DNA of 64,000 nucleotides, from positions 8,823,998-8,887,997 of the forward strand of contig JASXTE010000017.1 in the NCBI GenBank assembly GCA_030280995.1, written 5' to 3'. A program made the translations under genes and the position numbers. Shown one piece after another: positions 11,062 to 21,799 of the stretch. The notes beneath the pieces are model-generated. The model did not search any database, had not been told where the DNA came from, and was given only the letters and a program-made list of their open reading frames with translations. Every line of letters starts with the position of its first letter. Position 1 is the first letter of the stretch. The stretch comes from Hemileia vastatrix. Taxonomy: Eukaryota; Basidiomycota; Pucciniomycetes; Pucciniales; Zaghouaniaceae.

Positions 11062-12273
11062 GATAATTTGTGTCTATGATTGAGTGAATTGTTAATTGTT
11101 CAAACCTGTATCCGCAATACTAAGACCCCTTCATGGCTAACCCGTGTTCCTAGTAGTCTAGGAGAGGCTGGTACAAATCTTAAAGCTGCTGAATGGTTTG
11201 TACTATGTAAAATTTACTATGTGGCAGCTTTGATACCAGTTTGGGATATCAAAAATTCTGACGCACGAGAGAAGAAGTTGATTAAATGTCTTTTACTGCT
11301 GGTTTCAATAATCAATATTCTGACTTCCTTGGTGATACGTGAAGCTCAAATTTCATCTCTTCAAGGTCAGTTAAAAGATTATATGAAGTGTCTTTAGGAA
11401 TTTTGGCCAGATATCAATATAAAGCCAAACATCCACTTAGCACAACATTTTCCTGAAGTTCTGAGAAGATTTGGGCCAGCACCATCAACTGCAGCATGGG
11501 CCCACAAGCGTATAAATGGAATGTTAAGCTCCATTCCAACCAATATGAAAACATGTATGTTTTCCTTAATTAAAGCTACTTAACTTTATTAATTTCATTT
11601 TTTTAAAGATCAAATGGACAAGACCATTATTAAAAGGTTTATTTTGACCGGTCAGCTTCAATCATTAATGGACAGAACTAATGATCGATTTGAGAATGAA
11701 ATGAAAAATGTCTTAAGTTCAGAGAAAAGAAAAATTCCCTCAAAATCATCTCAACTACTGTGTGAAGACTATGAATTTTGGATAGAGTATCTCAACATGA
11801 TTGATGGTAAAAAAATATTGTCCAGTATTTTTACGAAAAATCAACCATCTGTTTCATCTCAAATTCTATCACCTCAAATTATTGAAGTAGATAACTTGTT
11901 ACTGGATGGAAAAAACTACTCATTATATTCAACAAATCAAGGAAATGGCAATGTTGAGGTAAATTCATCAAAAGGAAATGTTGTTGGGGTTATATTGAAA
12001 ATGTGGCAGTCAACAACATTTTCAGGTCAAAATTTTATTTTAGTTGGCTTATATGACATTGTGGATCCTAAAATTGAAAATCCTTATTTAAAAGCTGGGC
12101 TTAATGTTTTTTGGTGTTATGATAAATGGTCAAAAAAAGCAGTTATGAATAGCAAGGAAATTATTGGTCATGTTTCAAAAACTACACATCCTAGTGGTTT
12201 TGCAAATGTTTTCTCAAATACTTGTTGTATGATATCATTAAAAAATATAGCCAGCAGCTATTCTGATTTTTAA
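11062..12273 (+). pseudogene. CACTA (Tnp2) transposase, C-terminal region
   Basis: After a probable intron around 10926-10981 (ending TTTTTGTAG) and a shift near 11080, the protein continues: SWLTRVPSSLGEAGTNLKAA, EFWPDINIKPNIHLAQHFPE (just after a TAG at 11395-11397), FGPAPSTAAWAHKRINGML, then DQMDKTIIKRFILTGQLQSL. These are the C-terminal landmarks of basidiomycete Tnp2 proteins. Another likely intron lies at about 11554-11608. The final open frame, 11614-12273, ends without further known domains. The TAG and the shift support decay. Confidence 0.75.
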
Positions 12274-12454
12274 TGTGGTTTTAGAATTGTATATTTTTTG
12301 TGGACAATAAATATATATACAAATATTTACTGCCAGTGATTGAGATAACTAATAAAAGTAAAAAGTATGGACTCCAAATTTCACCTACTGATTCATGAGA
12401 GGCAGTTTTGAATATGGATCACTTGAAGTTCTAACCAGGTTACAGCAAGGTTAG

Positions 12455-13030
12455 TCAGAAATACAAAAAAACGACTTGCCTACAAGTCCTCATTTTTTCC
12501 CCCCTGTGCATGGGATAGATGCCAGTCCTGATTTTTGGTGCTTTTTTCCTTTGTAGGGGTGAACTGAGGAAGTCTGATGAGGTGGTGGATCCCTGTTGCA
12601 GCTGTGGCTGGTCCATTGTTGATGGAACCAGTCCCACTTCCATTTGTCTACCAAGATTTTCTCCTGGGATAGGGGTTTCTGACTTTGTTGACTTGGCTGG
12701 CCTCCTTTTAGCTCTGCCAATGTCTGATTCATTTGCTGAAACCCTACCTTGCAACTGTTCTGTAATTGCTCTACCTCTTTGAACATGATAGACTTGGATT
12801 CTTCCAACTTCAAAACCTGTTTGGCCAAGTGGGACAGTTGATCCTGAAGAGGAGGAGACGTCTTCTTTATAGTTATCTTTTTTAAAAGGGAGTCTTTTTC
12901 CTCTATGCTCATGTTCTCTGCCTGGGGGTATTGTTGACCCTCCATGGTTATGTCCTGGAAAGTTTTTGTTAGCTTTAGACCTGGTATTATAAGCAGGCTT
13001 TTCACTTACACTGTCCTGAGGAGCACTCAT
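12455..13030 (-). CDS. Gag-like ORF (frame 1), second locus
   Basis: A 191-codon frame beginning MSAPQDSVSEKPAYNTRSKA. The YNTRSK start is common at the N terminus of fungal retroelement proteins. The rest is Ser/Gly/Lys-rich, with ETPIPGENLGRQMEVGLV matching GSPVPGGEGGSVRVALGLV in the first locus (1-647). It lies about 510 bp inside the LTR at 13540-14713 in the same orientation, the place expected for gag. Most of its length overlaps the coiled-coil frame 12490-13005, shifted by one base. Left of it the element is lost: the transposase gene ends at 12273. Confidence 0.45.
   Translation of the reverse strand: MSAPQDSVSEKPAYNTRSKANKNFPGHNHGGSTIPPGREHEHRGKRLPFKKDNYKEDVSSSSGSTVPLGQTGFEVGRIQVYHVQRGRAITEQLQGRVSANESDIGRAKRRPAKSTKSETPIPGENLGRQMEVGLVPSTMDQPQLQQGSTTSSDFLSSPLQRKKAPKIRTGIYPMHRGEKMRTCRQVVFLYF
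12490..13005 (-). CDS. Coiled-coil gag-like ORF (frame 2), second locus
   Basis: This 171-codon frame shows IKKTSPPLQDQLSHLAKQVL, a predicted coiled coil at about residues 50-95, then VDKWKWDWFHQQW and a basic tail. Order and spacing match the ORF at 32-514, including the Trp motif and the relative phase to frame 1. The first about 20 codons overlap the part of frame 1 that encodes the YNTRSK region, so a +1 slip just after it would join the two. I cannot tell which frame is under selection. Confidence 0.5.
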   Translation of the reverse strand: MKSLLIIPGLKLTKTFQDITMEGQQYPQAENMSIEEKDSLLKKITIKKTSPPLQDQLSHLAKQVLKLEESKSIMFKEVEQLQNSCKVGFQQMNQTLAELKGGQPSQQSQKPLSQEKILVDKWKWDWFHQQWTSHSCNRDPPPHQTSSVHPYKGKKHQKSGLASIPCTGGKK

Positions 13031-13539
13031 ATTGTTAAGAATTACAATATATCACGTCTACAGAAAGAAAAAACTCTATGGAATCAGTAGACAAAAGTTA
13101 TTAGCAATGTTATTACTAATAAAAAAGCAATGGAGCTTACCCTGAATTTATATCTTTATTTATTTAAATAAAATATAAGAAAATTCGAAAAAATCTGTTA
13201 AAAATATAATAATAAGTTTAACTAGACCTTTATAAGGGTGAATTATTTGCTTACCAAGCTTTAACCAAATGCCAATTTAATTGGGTTTTATATTGGTGTC
13301 CAAATACCAACTGAAACTGGGTTCATATTGGGTACAGTTACTACTGTAAATACCTAATTTTTATGAAAAAAAATTAGTACAATTATTATAAGGATTCTTT
13401 TCTGCAATCAATGAGTCATGATGGCCCACTAATATGTAGCAGACCCAAATATTTGGTTGTTTTTGAGCTATACTAAGTAAAAATCACGTCCTAAGGCTTA
13501 TACTAAAAAATCAACAATAATCAAGGAAAGACCCCCAAT
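13031..13539 (-). other. Leader between LTR and gag-like ORF
   Basis: Noncoding, AT-rich. On the minus strand it starts right after the LTR with ATTGGGGGTCTTTCC, a possible primer-binding site beginning TGG, though no tRNA is assigned. Around 13250-13345 it has diverged repeats of the form ATTGGGTTTATATTGG and CAGTTGGTATTTGG, comparable in position to the motif repeats of the first leader. Confidence 0.4.
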
Positions 13540-14713
13540 TGTCAGTGTATCTAGTATTTAAGTATGATATAATAGTATTTATTTATGGTCATACTACTTA
13601 TTGATAAAAGATTTAGTGATTAAACCTCAGGGGAAGACTAATAAAATAGTTATACTCAAATAAAACTCACAATACTTGGATTTAAATGTGTGCTAGTGGT
13701 GGAAAATAGATGTATATAATATAGTTATAGCTTATATAAAGATAATATCAATTTATAATGGCTTTATAATATATTTCTAGATGCTAATAATTGTATTGTA
13801 AATTTTGTTTGAATTTTAGTAAGTGAATGATGATAAATAACCGTCAAAATCCCTCCTTACTTTTACCCAAATCCACTGGAGTGCACAGACCTTCAATCAA
13901 GATGATGTCACTGCTATCCCCGGCAATTACAGCACTTTGAGGGCCCATCACCTCCCCATGGCGTCCACTTTAAGCAGATTCAACACCCAGACCTCCAGTA
14001 AGGACCCTCCATCACAATTAATGATAACACAGACCTATACCATAAATAGAAAATCCAGATAAAAGCAGATACCATAAAGAAACAGGTAAAATAAGCAATC
14101 TAAAAGAGATTTAATGAAACCAAAAGAATATAAAGGAAAAAAATGAAGTGTCCAAGACCACAATAACATCCCCAAGCATCCACATTAACCTAGAAATGAC
14201 CTCCCAACCCATAAATCTGTGAATATCCATCTAAGGAAGCAGATTAAGTTGTCCAAACTGAGTGTATGCGCCTGATATAGATGTCTATGCTTCTGTAGGT
14301 GTTGTGAATCCACTAATTTCGTCAATATGACCTAAAATAAGCAGAAAAACAAATGTTATAGGCTATTAAGAGGCTAAAACCCACTTATAGACCTAAATAT
14401 ACATAATATACTGCATATTTCACAGAATATGAGCTTTATGTATACATTTAAGCTTATGTATGTCAATAATTACTTAATATCACTCAAGATAAGTATATTA
14501 TGACTCCATTAACACCTTAATAAGTATTATTAGGCTATGGATAAGCTATTTAAACTACTATAAGTTATATAATAGTGTAATAATTATATATATATGTATT
14601 ATAATCATATATATAATTGTTTAAACCTTATTTTTAAGATATAAGCTTAATGTACTTAAGGTTATCTCATTTTAAGCAAAAGAATACTCAGTACTAGGGA
14701 TATCTAGGCTGAA
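13540..14713 (-). repeat. LTR of a chromovirus-type gypsy element
   Basis: Bounded by TGTCAGTGTATCTAG at 13540 and GATATCTAGGCTGAAA at 14713 on the plus strand; the reverse reading begins TTTCAGCC, a decayed TGTCAGCC. It is closely similar along its whole length to the solo LTR at 37681-42625 (for example CACCTCCCCATGG and GTATGCGCCTGATATAGAT in both). In minus orientation the gag-like ORF lies downstream, so this is a 5' LTR. No target-site duplication is visible; the right flank is a gypsy-3 fragment. Confidence 0.8.
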
Positions 14714-14850
14714 AGTGTAAAGTCAAGGAACAAGTATCTGGCGGTTCATATGTGCTAGAAGAGTTGGATGGAGCAGTTTTGAAGAAGAGGGTAGCAGCGG
14801 ATCAATTCAAGTGGTTCTATCCTAGAGGCACCCAGAGTGCTGAAGCTTGA
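14714..14850 (+). pseudogene. Gypsy-3 integrase C-terminal fragment
   Basis: The translation includes YVLEELDGAVLKKRVAADQF and FYPRGTQ before a TGA at 14850. It matches the last about 45 codons of the gypsy-1 integrase (29520-29658), including the position of the stop. The upstream part of gypsy-3 is cut off by the chromovirus LTR. Confidence 0.8.
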
Positions 14851-15954
14851 ATCTGAAACAAGGATAAACTACATAATTTATTAAATAAAATTTTGTCAAA
14901 GTTTAACTCCAGAATGAGGATAAACTACTTTCTTATTAAAAATATTACTGTTGTTTAACTATGGTATGGGAGACAAAACCATTACCAAATTTACGACATT
15001 TATGAAGACATTTGTTTGAAAATTCTAAAAACTCTTAAAAGAAACAAAAATTATGGAGAAGATATATGTTGGATTGATAAATTTTTTTTATTGGTAGAAG
15101 TGTTCACAGGGGAAACTTCTGAATTAAATATTGGCAAGTTTGGGGGTAATTGATAGGCTGGCTGCTCTATACACAATTTCCCCAGAATGTTTGTTAGCAA
15201 ATTTTTCCCTGTTTCTAGTTGAATCCAGGATTTGTTTTTGATCTATAGGAATTCCGCTAAGACTATAAACTGGAACGTACAAAGAGACAATGCTCTCACT
15301 GCCGGATTCAAGATTCTTTTTTATTTTTGTTTTTGTTATTTCTTTTATGTTAGATTTTTTATAATGAAATATGTTTTTCTTTCATTTTAATTTTTATAAT
15401 ACTATAAAATATTGTTAAGGGTGATGCTCACTGGTGGTCTCTAATCATTTTTACAAATTGGAGGGAGCTTACCCAGTGATCATTATCATAAAATTTTATT
15501 TTTCTAAACTTTCATTTATTAATTTTGTATTTTCAATTTCTCAAAATTGTGTAACCACATCGAGTTTCACTTGGATGTGGGTATGATGTCAAGGGTACAG
15601 CTCATTAATTGGCTGGGGGCGTCTTTTAAATTTTATTTTACATTTCATAAATTTTATATTTCAAATTTGTTTACCTTTTTTTTAAATTAAACTTTAAATT
15701 TTATTTAATAACAATCTTTTATAACCTTTTTTTATTTTCATCATTGAAAAATCAAAAAAAATAAATAAATAATAAAAAAATAAATTAAATATATAAAATA
15801 AAATAAAATAAATATATAAACATACAATTATTATTTTTTCAAAATTTGTTTAATTTAAATTTTCAATTTCTTTTGGTTTATTTCTTTTATAGTATATTTT
15901 ATATAGGAAAAAGGGTCAAGAGGAGCTTGAGCAAAATTAAATCGTACTTCAAAA

Positions 15955-16440
15955 TGTTTAGTCCTCCAAGACTTAAAACTGGCTTCTTTTCATGACTTCT
16001 TTTAAGGTCTTATTTGTATTCATGATCTGTTAGTCCACTAAGACTTTTAACTGGATAGTTTTTACAATTTTATTTCAAGAATTTGGTTCCTCATTGGATC
16101 TGTTAGTCCACTAAGACTTTAAACTGGATAGTTTTTACAATTTTATTTCAAGAATTTGGTTCCTCATTGGATCTGTTAGTCCACTAAGACTTTAAACTGG
16201 ATAGTTTTTACGATTTTACTTCAAGAATTTGGTTCCTCATTGGATCTTTAGTCCTCTAAGACTTTAAACTGGCTTTTTATGATTTTATTTCAAGATATGC
16301 TGTTAGTCCTCCAAGACTTTAAACTGGCTAATTTTCAAGGATGTTCAAAATTTTATGGATATTTTTGGAGAAAGGTTTAGGATAGTAGTTGGAACTGGCA
16401 ATTGATTAAATGTTTGGTCCACCAAGACTTTAAACTGGAA
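15955..16440 (+). repeat. Seven copies of the motif CCNCYAAGACTTTAAACTGG, partly in 68-bp tandem units
   Basis: Copies start near 15961, 16039, 16109, 16177, 16250, 16306 and 16416. Three of them (about 16031-16240) lie in near-identical 68-70 bp units that also contain TTTTATTTCAAGAATTTGG. Each motif contains AGTC...GACT, a short dyad, then TTTAAACTGG. Noncoding. Confidence 0.85.
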
Positions 16441-17054
16441 TGTCAATCTATTTGGTACTTTTAAGCTTTGGGAGGATAAAATTTTAGGAGGTAATGATGC
16501 TAAGAAGGCATAATGGTTTAATTAGGTGAAATTTGTGGCGCTTTAACATGGTCTAAAAGTTTAAAAGTAAATATTAGAAGACTGGCTAAAAGTATTTTGT
16601 AAAGGTTGCTGAATAGCAAATGGATGAAAATTGTGATGAAGGAATCAGAAGTCAGGCTGGTAGTTGGATTTATTATTGTTTTATTTTAAAGCCTCAGAGT
16701 TAGGCTGTTTGGTGGAAGCTTGGAGGACCTCATGGCAAGATTGGAATCAAAGAATTCGGCTCAGTGGGGGGACCTATGAGAATGGAATCAAGCGTATTCA
16801 GCTCATTAGGGAGATCCACTCTCTCATGCTGTGACATAGTGGGAAGACTGGTATATGGGAGTCTGAAGGGATTCAAACCTTGCCCTCAGCAGTGGAACCA
16901 TCACAAAAATATATTTTTATTATTATTATGATTTATATCAAGAGCCGGAGAAGAAGACAAACAGTTTAAATTTGTAGAAGACCAGCTAAAACAATTTTCA
17001 TCAAAATAAACTAATTAGAATGCATAATTGGTTGGAATAAGGACATTCCTTATT

Positions 17055-17064
17055 GGAGGGAGAA
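17055..17064 (+). promoter_or_regulatory. Gypsy-3 polypurine tract
   Basis: GGAGGGAGAA directly precedes TGTGGCATTCC. The gypsy-1 3' LTR is preceded by GGAGGGAGGA and begins TGTGGTCTTCC, so this is the plus-strand priming site of gypsy-3. Confidence 0.7.
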
Positions 17065-18411
17065 TGTGGCATTCCAAATCTGGGTAGGCCACTTAGGTGA
17101 AAATTTGATTGGAACTTGGTTGGAAGAAAATCATGGTGTTACCAGGTTTTAATTTGGTTGAAGGGAGTTAACTGGATTTTTTGGGTTGATTTTTGGTGTT
17201 TTGGAATGGTTATATGTGGTATTTCTTTTGTGATTTGATGTTTTTATGGATTTTTATTTTAGGTGAATGAAGTGTGCTCTTGGAATGGCCACTTTTTTTC
17301 TGGTGCACTCAGGTTTGCTCTGGTGATTTTCCGGTGCAAAAGCAAAGTGTACTCAAAAAATTCTGTCATTGTGGCCAAGTTTGGTCATGGTGACAAAATT
17401 AACTCACTCTGTCCAAATTAGCTCATTATGGCAAAAAGAGCTCATTGTGGCAAAATTTTCTCACAATGGGGAAGTCTGATCACCAGTGCAAAGTTTGGTC
17501 ACTGCAGAAAAGTCTGGGCACTGTGGTAAAGTTTGGTCACTGCAGAAAAGTCTGGGCACTGTGGTAAAGTTTGGTCACTGTAGAAAAGTCTGATCACCAG
17601 TGCAAATTTTGGTCAATGTAGAAAAGTCTGATCACCAGTGCAAATTTTGGTCACTGCAGAAAAGTTTGTCTATTGTGGCAAAATTTGGTTGGAATTTATT
17701 ATGCTTGTTAGATCAATAGTTTATTGTAGATCCTATGCATGTAGGGTATTGTTGGAAAGGTCTGGAGTAGGAGAATCAGATAGAGGAGAAGGAGAATCTT
17801 AGTTTTCTAAATTTTTTTTGTCTTTTAGTTTCGATATTGAGAGTCTTTTTGGATTATTAACAATATTTAAACATATAACAACAATTTTAATAAAAATATC
17901 AACATTTAGGGTATCATTGGATAGCTCTCATCCAGGGTGACTCAAATTTATTAATTTTTTTATAAAATTCATAAAATATAAATATAATAAAGTACACTCT
18001 ATAATTTTGGTGGAAAACTGGATAAACCTGGGGCAGTCCTTTAATATGGCACCTTTGAACAGGTCATTCCAAGGGTAATTTCTGAAGTACTTTACTGTAC
18101 TTTTCAGTCTCTGGGGCAAGTTTTGCGGCTTGTTCTAAGTATTTGCTGTGACTAGTATCAGTTTAATCTGGTATTAGATATTTTTTTTGGGGGGGTGTAA
18201 TCATTGATTGCACAAAGATTTTTATTAAATATAGGTTTTCATTGCTTTCAAAGTTTATCAATTAGGATTTCATCTATTCCATTCTTCAATTCAATCTTCG
18301 AGCTTGGTTAATTGAATCTTACATTTACTTAGAGGAACAGGGATTTCTTTTTGTTTTTCCAACTCCTTTGGATTCTGCTTACAGCAAGGCAACTGTAAGA
18401 GTCTTTCTACA
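17065..18411 (+). repeat. Gypsy-3 3' LTR
   Basis: It starts TGTGGCATTCCAAA after the polypurine tract and ends near TCTTTCTACA at 18411, like the gypsy-1 LTR end TTTTCTACA. Toward the end, GGAACAGGGATTTC and TCCAACTCCTTTGG match GGGACAGGGGTTTTC and CCAACCCCCTTGG of gypsy-1. The middle carries a private satellite (17330-17690). Length about 1.35 kb. Confidence 0.7.
17330..17690 (+). repeat. Short-unit satellite inside the gypsy-3 LTR
   Basis: Alternating about 19-base half units of the forms AAAGTTTGGTCACTGCAG and AAAAGTCTGGGCACTGTGGT or AAAAGTCTGATCACCAGTGC repeat across the block, grading upstream into looser versions (CTCATTGTGGCAAAATT). The repeated core is TCAC or CACTG, often self-complementary with CAGTG. 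Confidence 0.85.
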
Positions 18412-18878
18412 CCGCCCAGAGTTATGAAGCCCACCTGAAGCCAGAAAACCACCAAAAACACCTAAAACACTTAGAAAAATCATCTACAACTACTAAAACG
18501 CTTAAAACACATAATTACGCTATAAAAACATTGAGACATGAAATGCAGAGAAAGTTCAGCTCATTCCAACGGTACTAAGCACTTAACCCTAAGACTTAAG
18601 GTTAGCTCGTAAAACAAAAAACAAAATTCAACAGCAATCTTTTAAAATGAAAAATGAGAAATTATCCCCCAAATACTTAGACTATGAAAAATGTCCACAA
18701 GACATAAAATATAGAGAAAAACCAGGGCTATTCAATGGTAGTACCCACTTCCCTGTAATCCTAATTTTTGCTGCCTAATTCCAGAAAAACACCTAAAAAT
18801 TTAAACAATGCCATTTAAGGCATACCAAAACAACACCAAATAAACCAACAAGGGCTCCACCAATGTTGGAAGACCACA
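18412..18878 (-). repeat. Truncated gypsy-1-type LTR (reverse)
   Basis: Read on the minus strand from 18878, TGTGGTCTTCCAACATTGG and the following sequence follow the gypsy-1 LTR, including ATAGCCCTGG-like and GGTTAAGTGCTTAGTACCG stretches. Similarity stops near 18430, so the 3' half of the LTR is missing. Confidence 0.75.
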
Positions 18879-19730
18879 CCGGATGGTTGTATGAAAAATA
18901 AAGTTTCCCCAAACTGTTTATTCACTATGTACCCACAGACCACTATTTAAGAGCCTATGCACATCAACGAATTTGGCATTCTTGACCGCCAAATTGCATA
19001 AAACTCCTCTAGAAATGCTTCCCAGCCTTCTAGCACAGAGGCGGCTGGACCACCCTAAAGTCATACACGACGCAATATAGGGGGTGGACTTGCTAGCAAG
19101 TCCCCAACCTGAACTCAGACTGAACTCTACTTGAAGACCCACCTAAAACTGTGCTGCTGAGTGGTGTTCATCCCTGATTGTATGGTTCCTTTGTCAATAG
19201 CTCAATGTTTGTTCAATATGTGGTGAGTTTAAGTCCAAGGTTGCAGACTTGCTAACAAGTCCTCCCCCTGTATTGTGCGGTGATAAAACCACCAAAAACC
19301 ACCAAAAATACCCAAACTACTTAGAATAATCTACTACAACTACTAAAACCTTTAAAACACATAAGAAGGCTATAACAACATTGTGACATAAAATGTAGAT
19401 AAAATTTAGCTAATTCTAAATGTACTAAGCACTTAACCCTAAGACTTAAGGTTAGCCCTTAAAACACAAAAAACAAAATTAAACAGCAATCTTTTAAAAT
19501 GAAAAATGAGAAATTATCCCCCAAATACTTAGACTATGAAAAATGTCAACAAGACATAAAATATAGAGAAAACTAGGGGCTATGCAATGGTAGTACCCAC
19601 ATTCCTGTAGTCCCAATATTTTCTGAGTAAATTCAGAAAAACACCTAACTATTAAACAATGTCATTTAAAGTATATCAAAACAACGCCAAATAAACCAAC
19701 AAAGGGCTCTTCCAATGTTGGAAGACCACA
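18879..19730 (-). repeat. Truncated gypsy-1-type LTR (reverse), split by a MITE
   Basis: On the minus strand it begins TGTGGTCTTCC at 19730, adjoining the copia-A 3' LTR. It runs through the gypsy-1 LTR sequence to about 19283, resumes after a MITE at 19065, and continues to CATACAACCATCC at 18879, where another LTR copy starts. Together with 18412-18878 this is an LTR-next-to-LTR arrangement. Confidence 0.75.
19066..19282. mobile_element. CACTA-type MITE, 217 bp, TSD ATA
   Basis: Termini CACGACGCAATATAGGGGG and CCCCCTGTATTGTGCGGTG are inverted repeats, and inside them GGACTTGCTAGCAAGTCC is itself palindromic. ATA flanks both ends. The middle (GTGGTGTTCATCCCTGATTG) is shared with copies at 37618, 57157 and 57567. 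Noncoding; it would need a transposase in trans. Confidence 0.9.
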
Positions 19731-19961
19731 ATGGTTTCTAAATAAAATGTTAATGTGTACTCAAAACAATATTTGACTCAAGAAAGAGATTAATTATAAT
19801 ATGATTACACCAAAATAATCTAATAACTATTTTACATTTTTTATATTCTTATTTAGAGATTAACATTAATATGCTTTAATGTCTTTGCCATATATAGATT
19901 TTACACCAATCCTTCTTGTTTGATTTTGTAGCTAATCTTTGTGGGATACTAATCTGTAACA
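19731..19961 (-). repeat. Copia-A 3' LTR
   Basis: Begins TGTTACAGATTAGTATCCC at 19961 on the minus strand, right after a polypurine tract ATGGGGGGGG, and ends at 19731 where a reversed gypsy LTR starts. It is similar to the split LTR at 52138-52203 and 58045-58186, lacking the last about 30 bases. Confidence 0.8.
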
Positions 19962-19970
19962 CCCCCCCCA

Positions 19971-20366
19971 TGGAAAAGACATAAAAGGAAATAAAAAATA
20001 AAGAAAAAAATTAAAAGAGAGAAGTAGAAAGTATTTGAAAAGTAAAATTCAAAACCACTTAACCTGATGACAAGATAGAACAGTGTGAAAATTCCTGGCG
20101 CCTCCAGCCACTTCAAAACAAATTGTGCAAACTAGTGATTGGGTAAAGAGATCGATAACCAGTATTATTCTTCCTATAAAATTTTTTTACCTCTTCCTGG
20201 CAGTTACAGCATTAGGGCTCCCATCTCCCATAGCATGCACTTCAAGGTAAACTCTAAATCTAGTCAGGCAACTAAGGTTAAGTCAAACACAGTATAAATG
20301 GAGAAGATAAAAAACAAAGAAAGAAACAAAAAGAAAAATAATTAAAACTACGTGAATAAGAATTTT
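19971..20366. other. Copia-A 3' untranslated region
   Basis: Between the pol stop and the 3' LTR. Around 20190-20260, GGCAGTTACAGCATTAGGGC and CCATCTCCCATAGCATGC resemble the chromovirus LTR (GGCAATTACAGCACT, CACCTCCCCATGGCGTCC), so a decayed LTR piece may be embedded here. No gene. Confidence 0.4.
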
Positions 20367-21799
20367 TTAAGAAAATTTATCTAGGGTTGTTTTTGGAAGT
20401 TCTTTTGTGAATATATCAGCCATCTGATCAGTTGTAGCTGCCTAGACACATTTTATCATTGAGTTTAGGACTTTTTCTCTAACATAGAAGCATTCGCTTT
20501 GAAAATGTTTTTTTCTTTTGTTGACATTGTGTATGTTTGCAAAGACAATTGACACAGTGTTGTCCACATATAAAGGCGTAGGTGTGTTACAAGATAACCC
20601 CAAATCCATCATTACATTCCTGAACCAAACCACTTCCTTCACCGCTGTAGTCATTACCATTAGTTTGGAATTATCCAAAGAGGTTTCAACCACAGTTTGT
20701 TGTTTAGATGACCAAGACACTGGACATCCATAACTCAAAACCATAAAACCTTCTTTTGAACAAGCAAAATCACCACCCCATCCAGAATCACTATAACAAT
20801 CTAAAAGTACTGGAGATACAGGTATGAGAGCTAATTTATAATGAGAGGTGGAATTAATGTAATGAAGTAAATGTTTGATACATTTCCAATGACTCTTATT
20901 AGGACTATTGGCAAATATGCTCAAATAGCCTACAGCAAATAAAAGATCAGGCCTCGTTGCAACTGCCATATATTTTACAGTGCCAATAACCCTTATCTAA
21001 GATGTTGAATCCACTTTTGGGATGCCATCATCTTCTGTAGAAGTAATTAGTTTAGTTTCCAGATCTATAGGGGTCTTACATGCAGATGTTGTTAAACCAA
21101 AGGAATTAATCAGCTTTTTGCACAATTTCTTCTGGCTCAAAAAATAATTGCCATCATTATCTTTTTGTACTTTAATACCAACTATCTGTGTAATACTTTC
21201 TTTCCAAGTTATCTCTACTTTTGATGAGATAATGGATTTAAATCAATCTAATACTTTTGTTGAGGTGCCAAAAACACATCCATTGTCAACATGCACACAC
21301 ACATAACATGATTCCCCCCCACAATGATATACATATACAGATGGGACATATGGTAGGCATGTAAAACCTGCCAAAGTGAGCATCTCTGCAAAGCAGAAGT
21401 ACTAGCACCTGCCAGCCTGTTTAGTTCCATATAGAGCTTTATCAAGCTTCAAGACCAAATTTGAGGAAGACAAATTTATGTTTTTAGGATGAAGCATGTT
21501 TAAATCTTCATCAATTTGACAGTTCAAATATGCCCCTACTATGTCAAATTGGGCAGAATGCATGTTATTTTTTTCTGACATAACAAATAGGAATCAAAGT
21601 GTTGAAAATTGAGTAGTTTGTGCAAAAGTTTCTTTGTGATTTATGCCATATTCTTGAGTATAACCACAAGCCACTAGTCGAGCCTTGTGACTTATGATGT
21701 CACCATTACCATCATGCTTTACGGCAAACACCCATCCTCACCTCAAGAGCTTGATGCCAGAGGGCAATGAGACCTCATGGCTATCTCTTTGTTAAACGC
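20367..21799 (-). pseudogene. Copia-A reverse transcriptase and RNase H, 3' part of pol
   Basis: On the minus strand from the gypsy-1 border: NKEIAMRSH, ACGYTQEYGINHKETFA, FDIVGAYLNCQIDEDL, LYGTKQAGRC, YVCVHVDNGCVFGTS (the catalytic VDD is VDN here), VEITWKESITQIVGIKVQ, then the open frame 20442-20969 with MAVATRPDLLFAVGYLS, LDCYSDSGWGGDFA, VSWSSKQQTVVETS and YVDNTVSIVFA. It ends DQMADIFTKELP before a TAA at 20369. Several stops (for example after SSS, CLP and KCV) and the lost catalytic Asp show it is inactive. Confidence 0.85.

Larger units (their letters stand above)
14851..17064 (+). other. Gypsy-3 3' noncoding region
   Basis: Collinear with the region after gypsy-1 pol. In order: GAATGAGGATAAACTA near 14920; a hairpin at about 15145-15185 (GGGGGTAATTG to CAATTTCCCC); the repeat with CACTGGTGGTCTC and CCCAGTGATCAT at 15430-15485; the CACATC/GGATGTGG element at 15555-15625; motif repeats at 15955-16440; and 600 bp of unrecognised DNA. 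It ends in a purine tract GGAGGGAGAA just before the LTR. No antisense ORFs like those of gypsy-1 are seen. Confidence 0.65.

Noticed and set aside
18180..18215. G-run followed by TGTAATC as a polypurine tract and LTR start
   Set aside because: A better tract and LTR start for gypsy-3 is at 17055-17065; this G-run lies inside that LTR.
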